From Eumeta japonica (Eukaryota > Arthropoda > Insecta > Lepidoptera > Psychidae), in contig BGZK01001421.1 of the NCBI GenBank assembly GCA_005406025.1, positions 91,963 to 155,962 of the forward strand: a stretch of DNA of 64,000 bases, in the 5' to 3' direction. The stretch's first letter is position 1. Every line of letters begins with the position of its first letter. Below are positions 1 to 11,025 of the stretch, piece by piece. Under the pieces are notes generated by a model. It ran no database searches. It worked only from the letters and a program-made list of their open reading frames with translations, and was not told where the DNA came from. Made by a program: the position numbers and the translations under genes.

Positions 1-109
1 ATTCAGTGTAGTTTCGTCGTAACTTCCGTTACAACGTCGAAGTATTCTGTTAAAAATTGCAAAAATAACACGTAAAAACTATGAAAAAGGATGCTATTTC
101 TTATTTTCG

Positions 110-510
110 ATCAGCAAAATTCAGCTTGTTATAATAGGTGCTCCATCACGTATTATAATGAGTATTCGATGACTATTTTGTATTTTTTCACTTAAAATAG
201 CATCAAAAGCCGAGATATAAACCGGCTTAAAAAAATTGATCTAAGCAACACCGGTTTCGTATTTCTTGCGTTGTCACAATATATGATCGCTTAAAAATAG
301 AAACTCTGTTTTTATACTAATGGAGTCACCTTCTTTATTTTTTTATTAATTATTATTTTTTATATTTACACAAATTTTAAAATTACCTCTAAAAGGAAAT
401 CATACAATAGATTAAACCTATTACAAAAGTAATTATGTTTATTATATGTCAATTTGTTTTTAGAAAATTATATAAATTATTATGTTCTCTTTTTCATACT
501 TCTGTGACAT
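110..510 (-). repeat. Dispersed repeat, inverted copy A
   Basis: The reverse complement aligns along most of its length to 10665-11025. Shared anchors include ACCGGTGTTGCTTA, GACAACGCAAGAAATA, AATAGGTTTAATCTATT, GATTTCC-TTTAGAG and CGAATACTCATT. Identity is roughly 65-75% by eye, with small indels. No coding capacity or terminal repeats were recognised. It is probably an old transposon fragment, but the family is unknown. Confidence 0.7.
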
Positions 511-2090
511 AATGTTATTAAATTATCTATATGAATCTATTACCGAGTCTACGATCTGTTGTTTGTCCGATTAACAAATCTTATATCTCAATAACTATAA
601 AAGCTAGTCTATTGGGATTGTTCAGTATTTATAAAAGTTCAAATTGAAAATCCTTTCGAATAATGGTTATCATATTTTTTGCAAATCATTTTAAAAAAAT
701 GCTTTCATATTTAGTTATATGATTTTGCGAAAAGCATTATTTATGGTTTTTCGAAAAGTAAGTTTGACCTTTTTATCAACTTCAAATAAATAATACGTTG
801 GATTTCTTTTGCTTGATCTCAATATGAAATAAATATAAGAGTGCTTTTAACACATTTCGCGTACGTAATAAACAGACAAACAACACTCTGACGTTGAAAA
901 GTTATTTACTTGATAGTTACTTTTTTACATAAATACATAAAACGATTCGTTGACATCAATGAAGCAAGAAATATGTACAAGGATCGTATCATGTAGAGAT
1001 CATTGTCTAACCTTTCGGAAAATGGCGGGAGGATATATATAAATAAAACTTTAATTCTGACAAGTCAATGATGACATCGCAAATGACGTAATTAGGTTAC
1101 TGATAACGTCATTGTTGACTTGATTTTTTTTTCTTTAAGCGAAAGATGGCAGAAAGAATTTTTAATCAGTTTACATTTTCTTAAAATAAAAGAAGAATAT
1201 GAAAGCACTTTTTCGACAATAATGATTTAAATTTTCACTGATTATTTATCTGGTGGTATTTATTAAAAAAAAAACTTTTATTTTTGATGTAATTCGCATT
1301 TAGGTTTTATACATTATAGAATACGTAAGTTAGCTAAGACGCGAGTATAGTAGCGCTACCGCTACCAATCTGTTAAATTTATGTACGTTACTCAATGACA
1401 TAATATGACAGGAGTTACGTGTCTCCTTAACATTTAAGGCCACACAGTATATTTTGTAAATTACTTGAAAAGTCAAATTTTTAGAATCTGATATAGATTG
1501 GAGTGCGTAGTCGCCATAGAGTACGTTTGTGCCGTAGGAACTTTAATGGCCGCGTTCCCCACTCTACATCTCTGCTATTCATATATGTTGTACATCGAAG
1601 CCGATTCCATTCCGCTTTGCTAAATGTAAATTAAAAATTAGTAACCTATTTTAAGATTAAAATTTGCTCATGCTATCCAGTTACCAATTTTCTGGTGTTT
1701 ATAGAAGGATATACTTATAAAATTCGTATATTGTATATATACAAATTTATATATACAATATACAAATTACACATCCATATATATACCGTTTAGATAAGGT
1801 TCGACGTCCATGACGATATCCTAGATGCAGTTTGTCATGTTAACGTCGAATGTTACAGAAATAAACCTGAATGAGTTTGGATAATTTGACGTAGACAGCG
1901 TAAAACAGAAACGAATCTATTTTTTAAGATCTTGTTCTACATAACGAATATTGTTATAATTTTACAGATAACATAACCAAACAATAAACCAATAATAATT
2001 TTTCACACATCAGGGACTGGAACAGGACCATTGAAGTCTTATGTATTATATTTAATGAGAAGAGTCTCTTGTGTGTTCCAAAAATGTTAT
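511..2090. other. AT-rich gene-free stretch downstream of the lipase
   Basis: No frame of credible coding quality on either strand and no recognised repeat. It contains one AT-rich hairpin (1726-1763). Otherwise nothing identified. Confidence 0.6.
1726..1763. repeat. AT-rich perfect hairpin
   Basis: Arms of 15 bp at 1726-1740 and 1749-1763 are perfect reverse complements, separated by an 8-base loop. The arms are mostly alternating T/A with one TTG/CAA, so this is weaker evidence of design than the mixed-sequence hairpins elsewhere. Confidence 0.7.
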
Positions 2091-2097
2091 GTAAAAT

Positions 2098-2108
2098 TTT
2101 ATTTTATT
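2098..2108 (-). promoter_or_regulatory. Tandem polyadenylation signals for the lipase
   Basis: Read on the minus strand, two overlapping AATAAA hexamers occur here, about 90 bases past the lipase stop codon. Position and orientation fit a short 3' UTR. Chance occurrence is possible in such AT-rich DNA. Confidence 0.5.
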
Positions 2109-2194
2109 AGAATATAAACAACACAATATAAACGATACTCATGTTATAAATGAATAAATTAATTCAACTCTACAAAGTAAACTAAAACTAAGCC

Positions 2195-3454
2195 TTAATC
2201 TGAATCACGATACTCATTAAAATAATCAATGATTTTAGAATTTACATAAATCGGCACTTCGTTGTTCCATAGGAGGCTTACATGCCCCCAATCGGGTTTA
2301 GGCACTACGTAATACTCGAGGACGTTGGGCAGTGTTGCGTTGATGAGGTTCACGTCGGCAATCACTGACAGTTTGTCACTCTGCGCCACGACCAGCACCA
2401 CCGGAGTGCGAACCCGGCTCAGATCAAATTCCGGTGGTGGATGTACGCCATACAACTCGAGATTTTGATGTTTGCCGTAATCGTAATGTGCAAATCTTCC
2501 GCTATTAACAATCTGAGCGAATTGAACCAAATTTTTTACAGAGCTTCCACCGAAAAAGTGTCCGCCGATCATTTGCAACGTGTGTCTCGACACTACATCC
2601 GGCGGATCTCCCGCTATGGCCATGACCGGAACCGAACACGCCGTCTCCGGTACCAAAGTACATAACACTTCCGCTAATTTGTGAGTCGGTTGCTTTCTCC
2701 CAAACACCTCTCTGACATCAGTGAGATTCAAAGCTTCATGCAAGACGGGCGAACCGGCCGCTGCCAAGCGGAGGAACTCACTTTCTATGTGCTTTAGTGA
2801 GGAGATTGGAGCTAATAATATCGCAAGTCGAATTTTATCGTTGTAATCTTTTTGCGTTGATGTCATTATGAAAAAGTCGCTAGTACCCTGAGAATGACCA
2901 ACGTAAAATACATTTTTGTTGTTCGTTTGTTTAATGACATAGTCGATGATTGAAGGCAGGTCAATTTCACCGTATTCCTCGAAGGCGAAATTCCAAAATT
3001 GCGCATCGTGGTCAGGGTCGAGAGTCTCGTGAGCTCGGCTGTAGCAGTCGCCGCGGACTGAAGCGCACCACACGTCGTAGCACGCGTCGGTGAGTCCGTA
3101 AGCCAGGCCAGCGTCAGGACCGGCCAGCAGCCAGGTGTCAGCGCTGTCCACTAGTCCATGTTGCAGCACTACTGGTGTAGAGTACTTTGTTCCGTTGCAT
3201 CGTCCTTTGCCAGTTATATGGAATACTTTCAGTTTGTATTTGTCCTCGGTGACGACGGTGTGTTCTTCAACTAGATAACCGTATTTACCAGCGAGTTGGG
3301 TAAAATTTAGTCTAGCGTCCTCTATAAGAAAGGAGTCTTCGATTTCACCATCGGGTACAGCATATGGTATTGCTACATCATCATCTCCTAGAAGAGCTTG
3401 AGTCTTTTTTCCGAAGAATACTAAAACAAGCGAAATGAACATGAATGCCCCCAT
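2195..3454 (-). CDS. Secreted acid lipase (lipase-3 / lysosomal acid lipase-like alpha/beta-hydrolase)
   Basis: A complete 419-residue frame from ATG (3452-3454) to TAA (2195-2197), close to the usual ~400 residues of insect acid lipases. Residues 1-20 form a signal peptide (hydrophobic core FISLVLVFF, likely cleavage after TQA). The oxyanion-loop motif LQHGL lies at 98-102; RGDCYSRAH around 134-142 matches the family's conserved RGN-YSR-H block; the nucleophile elbow GHSQG is at 186-190 with Ser188; Asp360 (QSDKL) and His391 (WGHVSLLW) complete a plausible triad. Four N-glycosylation sequons are visible (N50, N87, N243, N372). By family knowledge it would hydrolyse triglycerides or sterol esters in the gut lumen, secretions or lysosomes. 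Departures from the family consensus: Ser132 replaces the Asn of the GN-RG motif, and the usual PAG-S block reads FGGSS near 301-305. No introns interrupt it, although many relatives have them. The only real gene seen in the window; high confidence in family, low in substrate. Confidence 0.95.
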   Translation of the reverse strand: MGAFMFISLVLVFFGKKTQALLGDDDVAIPYAVPDGEIEDSFLIEDARLNFTQLAGKYGYLVEEHTVVTEDKYKLKVFHITGKGRCNGTKYSTPVVLQHGLVDSADTWLLAGPDAGLAYGLTDACYDVWCASVRGDCYSRAHETLDPDHDAQFWNFAFEEYGEIDLPSIIDYVIKQTNNKNVFYVGHSQGTSDFFIMTSTQKDYNDKIRLAILLAPISSLKHIESEFLRLAAAGSPVLHEALNLTDVREVFGRKQPTHKLAEVLCTLVPETACSVPVMAIAGDPPDVVSRHTLQMIGGHFFGGSSVKNLVQFAQIVNSGRFAHYDYGKHQNLELYGVHPPPEFDLSRVRTPVVLVVAQSDKLSVIADVNLINATLPNVLEYYVVPKPDWGHVSLLWNNEVPIYVNSKIIDYFNEYRDSD

Positions 3455-3487
3455 AGTCTTACTAATTACGAGTGAGACAAAGACAGA

Positions 3488-3525
3488 AGTGACGAAACTT
3501 AACTAATGTCGTGAAATATATTAAC
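3488..3525 (-). promoter_or_regulatory. Possible lipase core promoter (TATA plus initiator)
   Basis: On the minus strand an AT-rich TATA-like stretch (TAATATATTT, 3515-3524) lies about 30 bases upstream of a TCACT at 3489-3493, which resembles the arthropod initiator. This would give a 5' UTR of roughly 35-40 bases before the ATG at 3454. Spacing is right, but both motifs are common by chance here. Confidence 0.3.
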
Positions 3526-4699
3526 TGTCTTATTACGGTACTTGTTGTTCAAATACACTTGAGTAAACTAATTATTACATTAAAGATTGTTATTTTAGTG
3601 GTAGAATGATGTTAAAATTCAATAATTTAAGGCGCTTTTGTAATCGTATGCCTGAAGAGTTCGGTTGTGTCACAAGTGTTTTGTAATTTTATCACTGTAT
3701 TACAATATGACATGTGACATTGAAACAAATAGTTGTCTGTCTGTTGCATCCACATAATTTTAATCAAATCAGCATTTTAACATAACACTTTAAAACGTTT
3801 CAGATTGTTTTGTATTGTATTTCAAATAATAAAATACGCATCCCAATTTATAGTACTTTTTTCAAGTATAAAGAACGTATAGTTTTCCACTTTTTACGGG
3901 TTTTCATTTTGTATATCATTCAAAACGTAATATTTTACCACCAATTTACTCGTAGAAACATAATTTTAATTAGCAATCAATTACATATGAAATAAATAAT
4001 ATTATCTCGGTGCTGAAATATTTGACTGTAGAAAAAAAAATGCAAATGTACTCCATTATTCAAGTAGTTCTGATAATTATTACCGCCACACTTGTGATGT
4101 AGTTCTATCTTTAGAAAGGAGTTTTTCGGTGTTAAATGGTGTTGTTCATTCTGAAAACTTCTAGAGCTGGCCATTTGTACTAAGATTATTAAAAAAAAAC
4201 ATTAGAGTTTTTGAAAATGGAACTCTTTGGAAGTATATTATATTTTAGTGCGTTAGACGTGATTGTTTTTATATTGCGTATTGAAATTCGTGTCTCGGCA
4301 TTACAATGGGTTTAATTCGAGAGAATATTCGTTGTATGATTTTTTTACGATTTTTGCTGTTAATTAACACAAGACTGTTGCCAGAGATTTCAATTGACAT
4401 ATGGTGATGAAGCCGCACTTGGTAACTTTGTGTATTCTGTTAAGTGGGTTCGGACGTGGACGAGATCAGCCTTTGACAAATTACGTACCTAAAGGTCGGC
4501 TGGCGACTGCAGTTACCGAAATTAATATCGTTACTGTTCGATAATTAATTGAAACTGATATAAAATTTACTTACAAACAAATTCATACTGTATTAGATAT
4601 TGATATGAGCCACAGGCAAGTGAATTTGTGTGTGCATGTCAGGGTTTTAAAACTGCACTCGATAAATACCATGTGATTCAACGGATGACAATGATGATG
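3526..4699. other. AT-rich gene-free stretch upstream of the lipase
   Basis: Flanks the 5' side of the lipase. A 65-codon minus-strand frame at 3977-4174 was examined and not recognised. No repeats or conserved structure were identified. Confidence 0.5.
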
Positions 4700-4935
4700 C
4701 AATTGCGCGTAGAATGGTATCTAAAATGATAAAAAGTATGATAAAAAACATAAAACGATTTACAAGCCCCATAGGAACGTTCAATGCGTTCCAAAACCCA
4801 TGGATGAGGTCCTTAAGGGAGATTGAGCTAACTGCTCTTTACAATGGTTTCAAAAAACGTCAAAAGTGTGTATATAACAGTAAGGGAATATTCTTTGAAC
4901 AACAATAAATATAATGAACATAATCATAAATAGAA
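4700..4935 (+). pseudogene. mariner transposase C-terminal remnant
   Basis: The plus-strand frame ending at the TAA 4906-4908 reads KNIKRFTSP, then FNAFQN, then GFKKRQKCVYNSKGIFFEQQ. This matches the C-terminal end of mariner transposases (consensus of type KNKLRGQRFSSP ... WFKRMQKCI...GEYFEKQ-stop). Only about the last 65 residues survive. The catalytic core is missing and no terminal inverted repeat was recognised. It is an old, dead fragment, distinct in sequence from the other mariner relics in the window. Confidence 0.75.
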
Positions 4936-5837
4936 AATGTTGTCTTATTCATGAACATCCAAAAATATTTAATGTTGCCCATGCATTAAAACAGAGGAAT
5001 TTAATGATATAAAATGAGAATTTCGCATTTGCTATTATTTGTATTGAAAATGACGTAGTTCATTCATTACATTACGGCGCTTTAATTAAATATTTTAGTT
5101 TCAGAAAAACTAGCAAAAGTTACTTCTAAATTCCTACTTATACTTCTTTTTAAAGCATTATATATCAATATTTTATAATTATTAATAATTTATCTTAATA
5201 ATTCTTAATGTTTATAAATCTACTAATACAACATTTTATAATTCTAAGCTTATGTAACTTATAACATTTGCTGCTTGGAGTACATTTCTAGGTAGCACTG
5301 GTAATCTTACTATCGGCCTAGGTATATCGGTAAAGAGAACGGGGATTATGAAGTATGCAGCTACTGCTCGTGCCAGCTACTGCGCATGTGTCATCTTGAA
5401 TTCTTAACTTCTGATTTACGGCATGTATACACGGGTTAAGTACTAATCATTGGCATTTGTCACTTGCACTAATATTAACACTTGTAAGTAACGCGTAAAT
5501 AAGTCTCGGTAGTGCTGAGGATTCGTAAAATTGCGAATGCGAATTAATAGACATAATTTCTATTTATCAAGCGTACATACTTATACCCATCACTACTTCT
5601 TTCTAGTCGCAACGCGTGAACTGTTGTGGTTCGAGTTAGCATAACTATCTAATAATAAATGGTTTTGTCAGCACACGTCTATTTAAATTTTCCTTTTAAA
5701 CGAATTAGAGTTGGTTAGCAGTGATAAGTGCGACTAGCGAGCAAGAATGGGAAACTTTAACGATTAGTACTAAGCTCTTGGCGGAATGTGTGTTTGCGTT
5801 TATGCATGACCGCGACTGTGCTTGGATTGAGAGGCAA
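4936..5837. other. AT-rich gene-free stretch
   Basis: No coding, RNA or repeat feature recognised. It is rich in TTAATAATT-type sequence near 5160-5230. Confidence 0.5.
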
Positions 5838-6245
5838 TGTTCGCTCGCATCGATGTCGGAGGCCACGCAGGGTGTGCGGCGAATCGGCCTCCGCGACGTG
5901 TGCAGGCGCGGGCCGGCAGTCCCGGCGAGGCGGCGTGAGGCGGCCGCGCGGCGTCCCACGGATTTCCCTAGAGCGCCATCCGCCCCGCGCCGCCCGCCCA
6001 CGGGAACGGCGTATGCAAAATGAAAATTATCATACAAATTTCTTTTCTTGTATGAACCGAGGCGATATTACTGTGACAAAATATAGGTATGCAAAAATAT
6101 GGAAGCCGCGATGTCGCGGTAGCGCCGAGTAGACTTGTCGGTTTTGCCTTTCAAATGCGTACGCATAATGATACTGCGCGCCCACCTGCTCACCCAGCGG
6201 CCCGCGTCGGTGATGACGCGCCGCCACAGCGTTCATCACGCCTGC
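5838..6245. other. GC-rich non-coding island 1
   Basis: A sharp rise in GC at about 5838-6010, with a second rise at 6175-6235, inside AT-rich DNA. Open frames on both strands overlap here, but this is the expected effect of few AT-rich stop codons; they are Arg/Ala/Pro-rich and match no family I know. It could be a conserved regulatory element or an unannotated exon of a remote gene; nothing visible decides between these. Confidence 0.45.
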
Positions 6246-7019
6246 CTCCAGTTAAGAAGAGTGTGTATCGTGAGGGGAAAGCCACTGTCAGCAAGAAAAG
6301 TTTAAAGTAAATTTGTCTCCATTGTGCATGTGGTCATGCGAATTCATACTATGTTGTGAAATATTTTAAATACTGTTACAATACAATTATTTACTAGGTT
6401 CATATAAATTTGATGCATAATTATTGAATTCAAAACACTCAATACTACATAGATAATTATTTATGTCAAGATATACTGTTACAGCTTTATTACAAAAAAA
6501 AAAATACATATTGAACAGGTATTTGACAATAATTCTATTATAAACGGATTTATATCAATAGGTTAGAATTTGGCATGGATTAAACTTTGTGTAAATTTGA
6601 ATAAAAGTCATGACTTGAATTTGATGTATAATTGTCGTCATCCCCTTTGTGATTGTAATGAAAGTTTCGGTTTCGGGAGCCAAATTTTAAGCACCCGAAA
6701 CTGACGACCTAACATGAAACAATTAATAGTCATTGAAGCGAGAAAGATGTGCAACTATGTGGAAATTTGTGGTCCCTGTCTACCCTTCTGGGAATAAGCG
6801 TAAAGTTATAACAATAAAAAATTTATGAGGTATCTGTGGTACATGGTGGGAACGAAGTTTTTTTCGCCATATGTAAATATATTTTATGAATTGAATAATG
6901 ACAATTAAATTAATTAACATGTTTGAAAGTAATTAAATAAATAATAATTAATTATTTATTTAAATTCTAAAAAAAGTACTAAACAGCGCCATATGTTTTA
7001 TTTATTAAAGACTTTGTTA

Positions 7020-7137
7020 AGTTCGTCAATTTGCACAATTATGTAATTATGAAATCAGTAACAGATGTCATTTCCACATATTTATATAGTATTTATTTAT
7101 TTAAAGTTTAAAATTGAATACTATCCAGAACTGAAAC
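7020..7137 (+). repeat. Direct repeat, copy 1
   Basis: This ~118-bp block is repeated in the same orientation at 7862-7978, sharing TCAATTTGCACAATTATG and AACAGATGTCATTTCCA, then a weaker TTTATT-AAAGTT-AA segment. The 842-bp spacing suggests a local duplication or two copies of one short element. Confidence 0.75.
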
Positions 7138-7299
7138 AATTAAAGAGTTTTATTTAATATTTTACAAAAAAATGGAATCACAGAAGCACAATAAAATAAA
7201 TTGAGGAACTTTGTGTTTGCGAAGAAATCGTTCCTGCGCACCCCGACGTACACACGGCGTAAACATACTCATAGGTATAGACGAAATAGGAAAAAAGAT

Positions 7300-7355
7300 T
7301 TTTGGGGCAAACTGTAGTGAAATGAATGTACATTTCACTACAGTTTGCACCAAAA
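7300..7355. repeat. 56-nt near-perfect hairpin
   Basis: Arms of 25 bp at 7300-7324 and 7331-7355 are reverse complements with a single mismatch (G7306 opposite A7349). The loop is 6 bases (AATGTA). The inner 18 bp of each arm (GCAAACTGTAGTGAAATG and its complement) are perfect. Mixed sequence rules out a simple AT palindrome. The short loop is unlike a typical miRNA precursor. Confidence 0.85.
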
Positions 7356-7861
7356 TTCGTTTATATAGTTTGTACATACAAATTTATTTTGTAAATAAAG
7401 ATATGAGTTTGTATGAGTTTTACTTCGGAAATGCATCGAACACGTATGCATTTTAGTACCTCGATAATCCTTCAGAGGGCATATCACGTGATATAGACAT
7501 CGGTAGACCGCTGAAGGTAGTCATTCATGGGTGCCAGATAGCAGCGCCTGTTACGGTACGGCCTGAGATCGATGTCAGAAAATAGCAGAAAATAACGGAT
7601 TCCGATCGAGGACAGATTTTGAGATCCGGATCGCTTAAACTTAATTGGCCTAAATTCAACTCATCTAATTGGTCGCTCTCTGAAGGACGAATTCGAGAAT
7701 AGCAGAAAATAGTATAAGAATACAGCCGCATGCTGCATTCAGCTGCTTTCCTGTAGTTGCTCAGTACTATACCTACGTTCTACATTTATGGATGGCTCCT
7801 AAGTTATTATAATAGAATGCAACACCAAAAAAAAAGACAACAAACATCAGCAATGTTTCCA

Positions 7862-7978
7862 GCCCATCAATTTGCACAATTATGTAATTTTTGAAATCTA
7901 TAACAGATGTCATTTCCATATGTATGAATATTGAGTTTATTAAAAGTTAAAGCTGGAAACTCCATCTTCAGAGCTGAA
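7862..7978 (+). repeat. Direct repeat, copy 2
   Basis: Second copy of the block at 7020-7137. Similarity starts at TCAATTTGCACAATTATG and fades after the CAGA-CTGAA segment. Neither copy has obvious coding content. Confidence 0.75.
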
Positions 7979-8514
7979 TAAAAAATCGAAAACTAATCCT
8001 AAACAAATTGTGTTAATAACATTATTATTTATTGCAAATAGACGTAATATAAGAATAGACATTTTTATGAAAATGTTGAAAACCTAGAGCCGCGTGGCGT
8101 GCGGTTCCACCTCATGATACTCAATCAATTTCGGGTGTAAGACACAGAGAGACTCGCTGAGAATCAAATGGGCAGGTCATAACGCGTTATCTTTACGTGA
8201 CGATTTCTATCAACTGACACCTTTAAACTATGGTAAAGAAATTTGTTCCAAAAGCTTATACAAAAGATGAGCTCGAGAGACTAATAACAACGGTCCAGTG
8301 GCTGTTACAGCGATTGGTTACGTAAATCAAGGTTGAAAGTAAAATGGGTGACCAGACCACTTGGACTTAGTTTAGTGATATTTATTACATTAATCTTATT
8401 CCTTTTGAAATCGTTAGACTGCTTTAGGTACAAGTATTGGGCACGCGCAAAAGGTGCGCGTTTACCTGCCTGCGCGCATCTCTTGTGCCTACTACAACAG
8501 AATTCCGACCAATT

Positions 8515-8960
8515 AATAGGCCCGCGGCGCGGGCCCCGGCGATTGTGTAAAGCTATTCGACATCGCCGGGGGCGTTTCATTTCTTCGGCGCTGCTCCCGT
8601 TCGTTGCGCAATTTCTTTAAAGTCTTCCAGATTATTCGGCCGGAATGAATTTATCCGATCCGATATTATGTACGTCGGTCTTTTCTTCCGTGGCATAAAG
8701 GGAGGCGGCGAAAGGAATTTAGATTAAAAATGAGCCGTAGCCGTGTCTAACGTATCGCGAAATCTAAGACGCCCGCCCGCGCCGCCCCCGCCGCCCCGGC
8801 CGCAGCGCCGGTCGGCCGTCGCGTCGTCAGCGCCAACAACCGCTCGGCGGGCGTCGGCGAGGTATTTTTCTTTTGTAATTAAGTTCGTGACCCCGCTTCA
8901 CTAACTGCAGCGGAAATCGGGTCGCCGCGCCCGCGCCCTCTCGCGGAACTGATTAAGGAA
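8515..8960. other. GC-rich non-coding island 2
   Basis: Strongly GC- and CpG-rich (for example 8770-8870), bounded by AT-rich DNA. It contains a perfect 10-bp stem (8534-8543 with 8562-8571, CCCCGGCGAT) with an 18-base loop, next to a self-complementary GGCCCGCG/GCGCGGGCC block at about 8519-8535. Overlapping frames on both strands (8305-8620) reflect base composition and this symmetry. Interpreted as a candidate conserved non-coding or regulatory element. Confidence 0.45.
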
Positions 8961-9299
8961 GGCCATCGTGATTTACTTTTCGAGCTGTTGTGAACTCGGC
9001 CGGGATACCGCACTGCACTGTTATATTCTATAATTAATTATACTGAATACATAATTTAAATACATCGAAAAGAAAATAATAATGAAATTCGTATTTAATA
9101 ACTTTTCAAATGATAAACTCGCAATGTCTTTTGAATCACAGCGATTCGAAATAACAATGTGATGACAATGTGATGAAACACCTTTTTTCACAATCACAAC
9201 TTGTTTATTTTTCTCCACATCCGTCGTCCGCCTGACATCCCTTGCTATTCCCCTTTCCTCCTACCAACCGTGTCTATTTTTTAATATTTATTGCCAGTT

Positions 9300-9625
9300 T
9301 AAAAATGTAGATCTCTACAGCATTTTAAATATTTATACAATAATTCAACTGGAATTTTGCTATAATCCATCCTAACCGTGTGTATGCCCCCATACATGAG
9401 CTTATTGCGTAAGAGTATATCACACCTTCCACTCAGCAAGCCTTTCAATATCACAATAATGAAATTCAAATTCAAAAATCTATTTGATAGGTTACACATA
9501 ACTCCTGAAATGCATCAGTATAATATTAATTTAACGTTATAATATGAATTTACCACTCGTTCAGAAGGCAGATTTCTCTCAAGAAGAACGAGGGGTAGCT
9601 TTTCTAACTGAATAATATACAATGA
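9300..9625 (+). mobile_element. LINE 3' end fragment (lepidopteran non-LTR family)
   Basis: The segment TTTACCACTCGTTCAGAAGG, followed by CTCAAGAAGAACGAGGGG at 9578-9595, matches a 3'-terminal sequence I recognise from lepidopteran non-LTR retrotransposons (form: TTTACCACCGGTTCGGA...GAGAAGAACCGGC). A second copy in the same orientation is at 59095-59290. Upstream sequence to about 9300 is probably the same element but is too decayed for confident reading. Confidence 0.6.
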
Positions 9626-9984
9626 CAATAAAAGTAAACAACATTATAGAAAGATACGATCCGAAGAGCTCGAGCTGGATATATCCAATTGTAAGTAAAT
9701 GAATATTTTTTTAAGATATTTTGTCGTTTATTACTCTCAAAAGTTGTTAATTTATTTCGCTATTTCTGTTACTTCATATACAACTCTTGTAATTTTCATT
9801 TAATCACTGTCAAACGTCGTTAATCCGTTACATTGTGCCTGTTATTTCATACGTAATATACAGCGAAAGTAATGTCGTTCCAACCGGATGTGCCACGACC
9901 CTTCTGTTTAGGCAAAATTTTGTACAATATCATCAAAGAAAGCTAAATGCTTATGAATCCGTCGATTATCGTAAGAAAGTGACC

Positions 9985-10135
9985 AGTATTTGCTAACCCT
10001 GTCCATTACAGTAAGATTATGTTATGATGGTGCTTGCGAACCCATACGTTCCCATGAAAAGTAGTAGAACTAGTATCTGCTAACTAATGCGATTCTAGCA
10101 AGTTTAAGTCATTATGGTGCTCGCAATCTATAGAT
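9985..10135 (+). repeat. 87-bp-period tandem repeat (about 1.7 units)
   Basis: Unit 1 begins AGTATTTGCTAACCC at 9985, unit 2 begins AGTATCTGCTAAC at 10072, 87 bp later. The internal block ATGGTGCTTGCGAACC (10026) recurs as ATGGTGCTCGCAATC (10113), also 87 bp later. A third, isolated unit lies at 11026-11110. It looks like a satellite-type monomer or short interspersed element. Confidence 0.75.
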
Positions 10136-10664
10136 GTATAAAATAAAGAAGATGCATAATCGCTTACTCTTTTGACGGAAAAAAATGGCACAAAGTATAC
10201 ATGATACCTCTGTCCCACATTTTACGATACCATTGTGCAGTGCTAAAGAAAATGAAGGGAAGGAACATTATTTCTGATTTGACCTTTCAACCGAAATGTC
10301 ACAACATAAGGTACATTTTTAAATGCAAAGGAAGGAGTAACGATCATTGTGTTATTGGAACATAATAAGTACTATTTTTTTTACAAATTGCACGTGCTGT
10401 TCTACAACAAGACATCAGTGGAGTTGTTTAACATTATTTTAATTTTTTTTATCGTTTTTTTGTTGAATGTTTGAAAAGAATCATAATATATTTTTCTTTA
10501 TAATGAAGTTTAGTATAGTAATCACCTTAAAATTTATATGAACGTTTAATTTTATAATGTTTTTGAAAATATACATGAAAAAACCTTTTAAAGTGTTCAA
10601 AGTATAGCAATATAAAACTTTTTTATTATTAATACAGGAAAATAAGATGACGATTCATTAAACA

Positions 10665-11025
10665 TTAACATATCTTTGATGAACAGAATACTTATATACA
10701 ATTTGCTAAAAAACAAATTCAAATATCATAAACATGATTTTATTTGGAATAGGTTTAATCTATTCAATGATTTCCCTTTAGAGATAATTTTAATATTTGT
10801 ATAAATATAAAACAAATCGTATATAAAAAAATGAAAAAGGAGACGCCATTAGTAAAGAACAGTATTGTTAAGACAACAAATAATGGGACAACGCAAGAAA
10901 TATGAGACCGGTGTTGCTTACGCGTATTTCTTTTAAATCTTGCCTTTTTGATGCTAATTTAAATGAACAAACATAAAACACTCATCCAATACTCATTGCA
11001 ATGGCACCTATTATAAATAAACCAA
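10665..11025 (+). repeat. Dispersed repeat, copy B
   Basis: Direct-orientation counterpart of 110-510 (see that entry). The copies are inverted relative to each other and 10.2 kb apart, with the lipase between them. The 3' edge abuts a unit of the 87-bp repeat at 11026, which may mean that the two repeats are parts of one larger element, though copy A lacks the 87-bp unit. Confidence 0.7.

Noticed and set aside
2441..2665. Plus-strand 74-codon frame inside the lipase
   Set aside because: Antisense shadow of the lipase coding sequence, with no family features.
5705..6132. Overlapping frames on both strands, Arg/Ala/Pro-rich
   Set aside because: GC-rich DNA has few stop codons; three frames are open at once, which argues against a real exon.
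7300..7355. miRNA precursor
   Set aside because: Loop of 6 bases and near-perfect stem are unlike conserved insect miRNA precursors; no known mature miRNA sequence recognised anywhere in the window.
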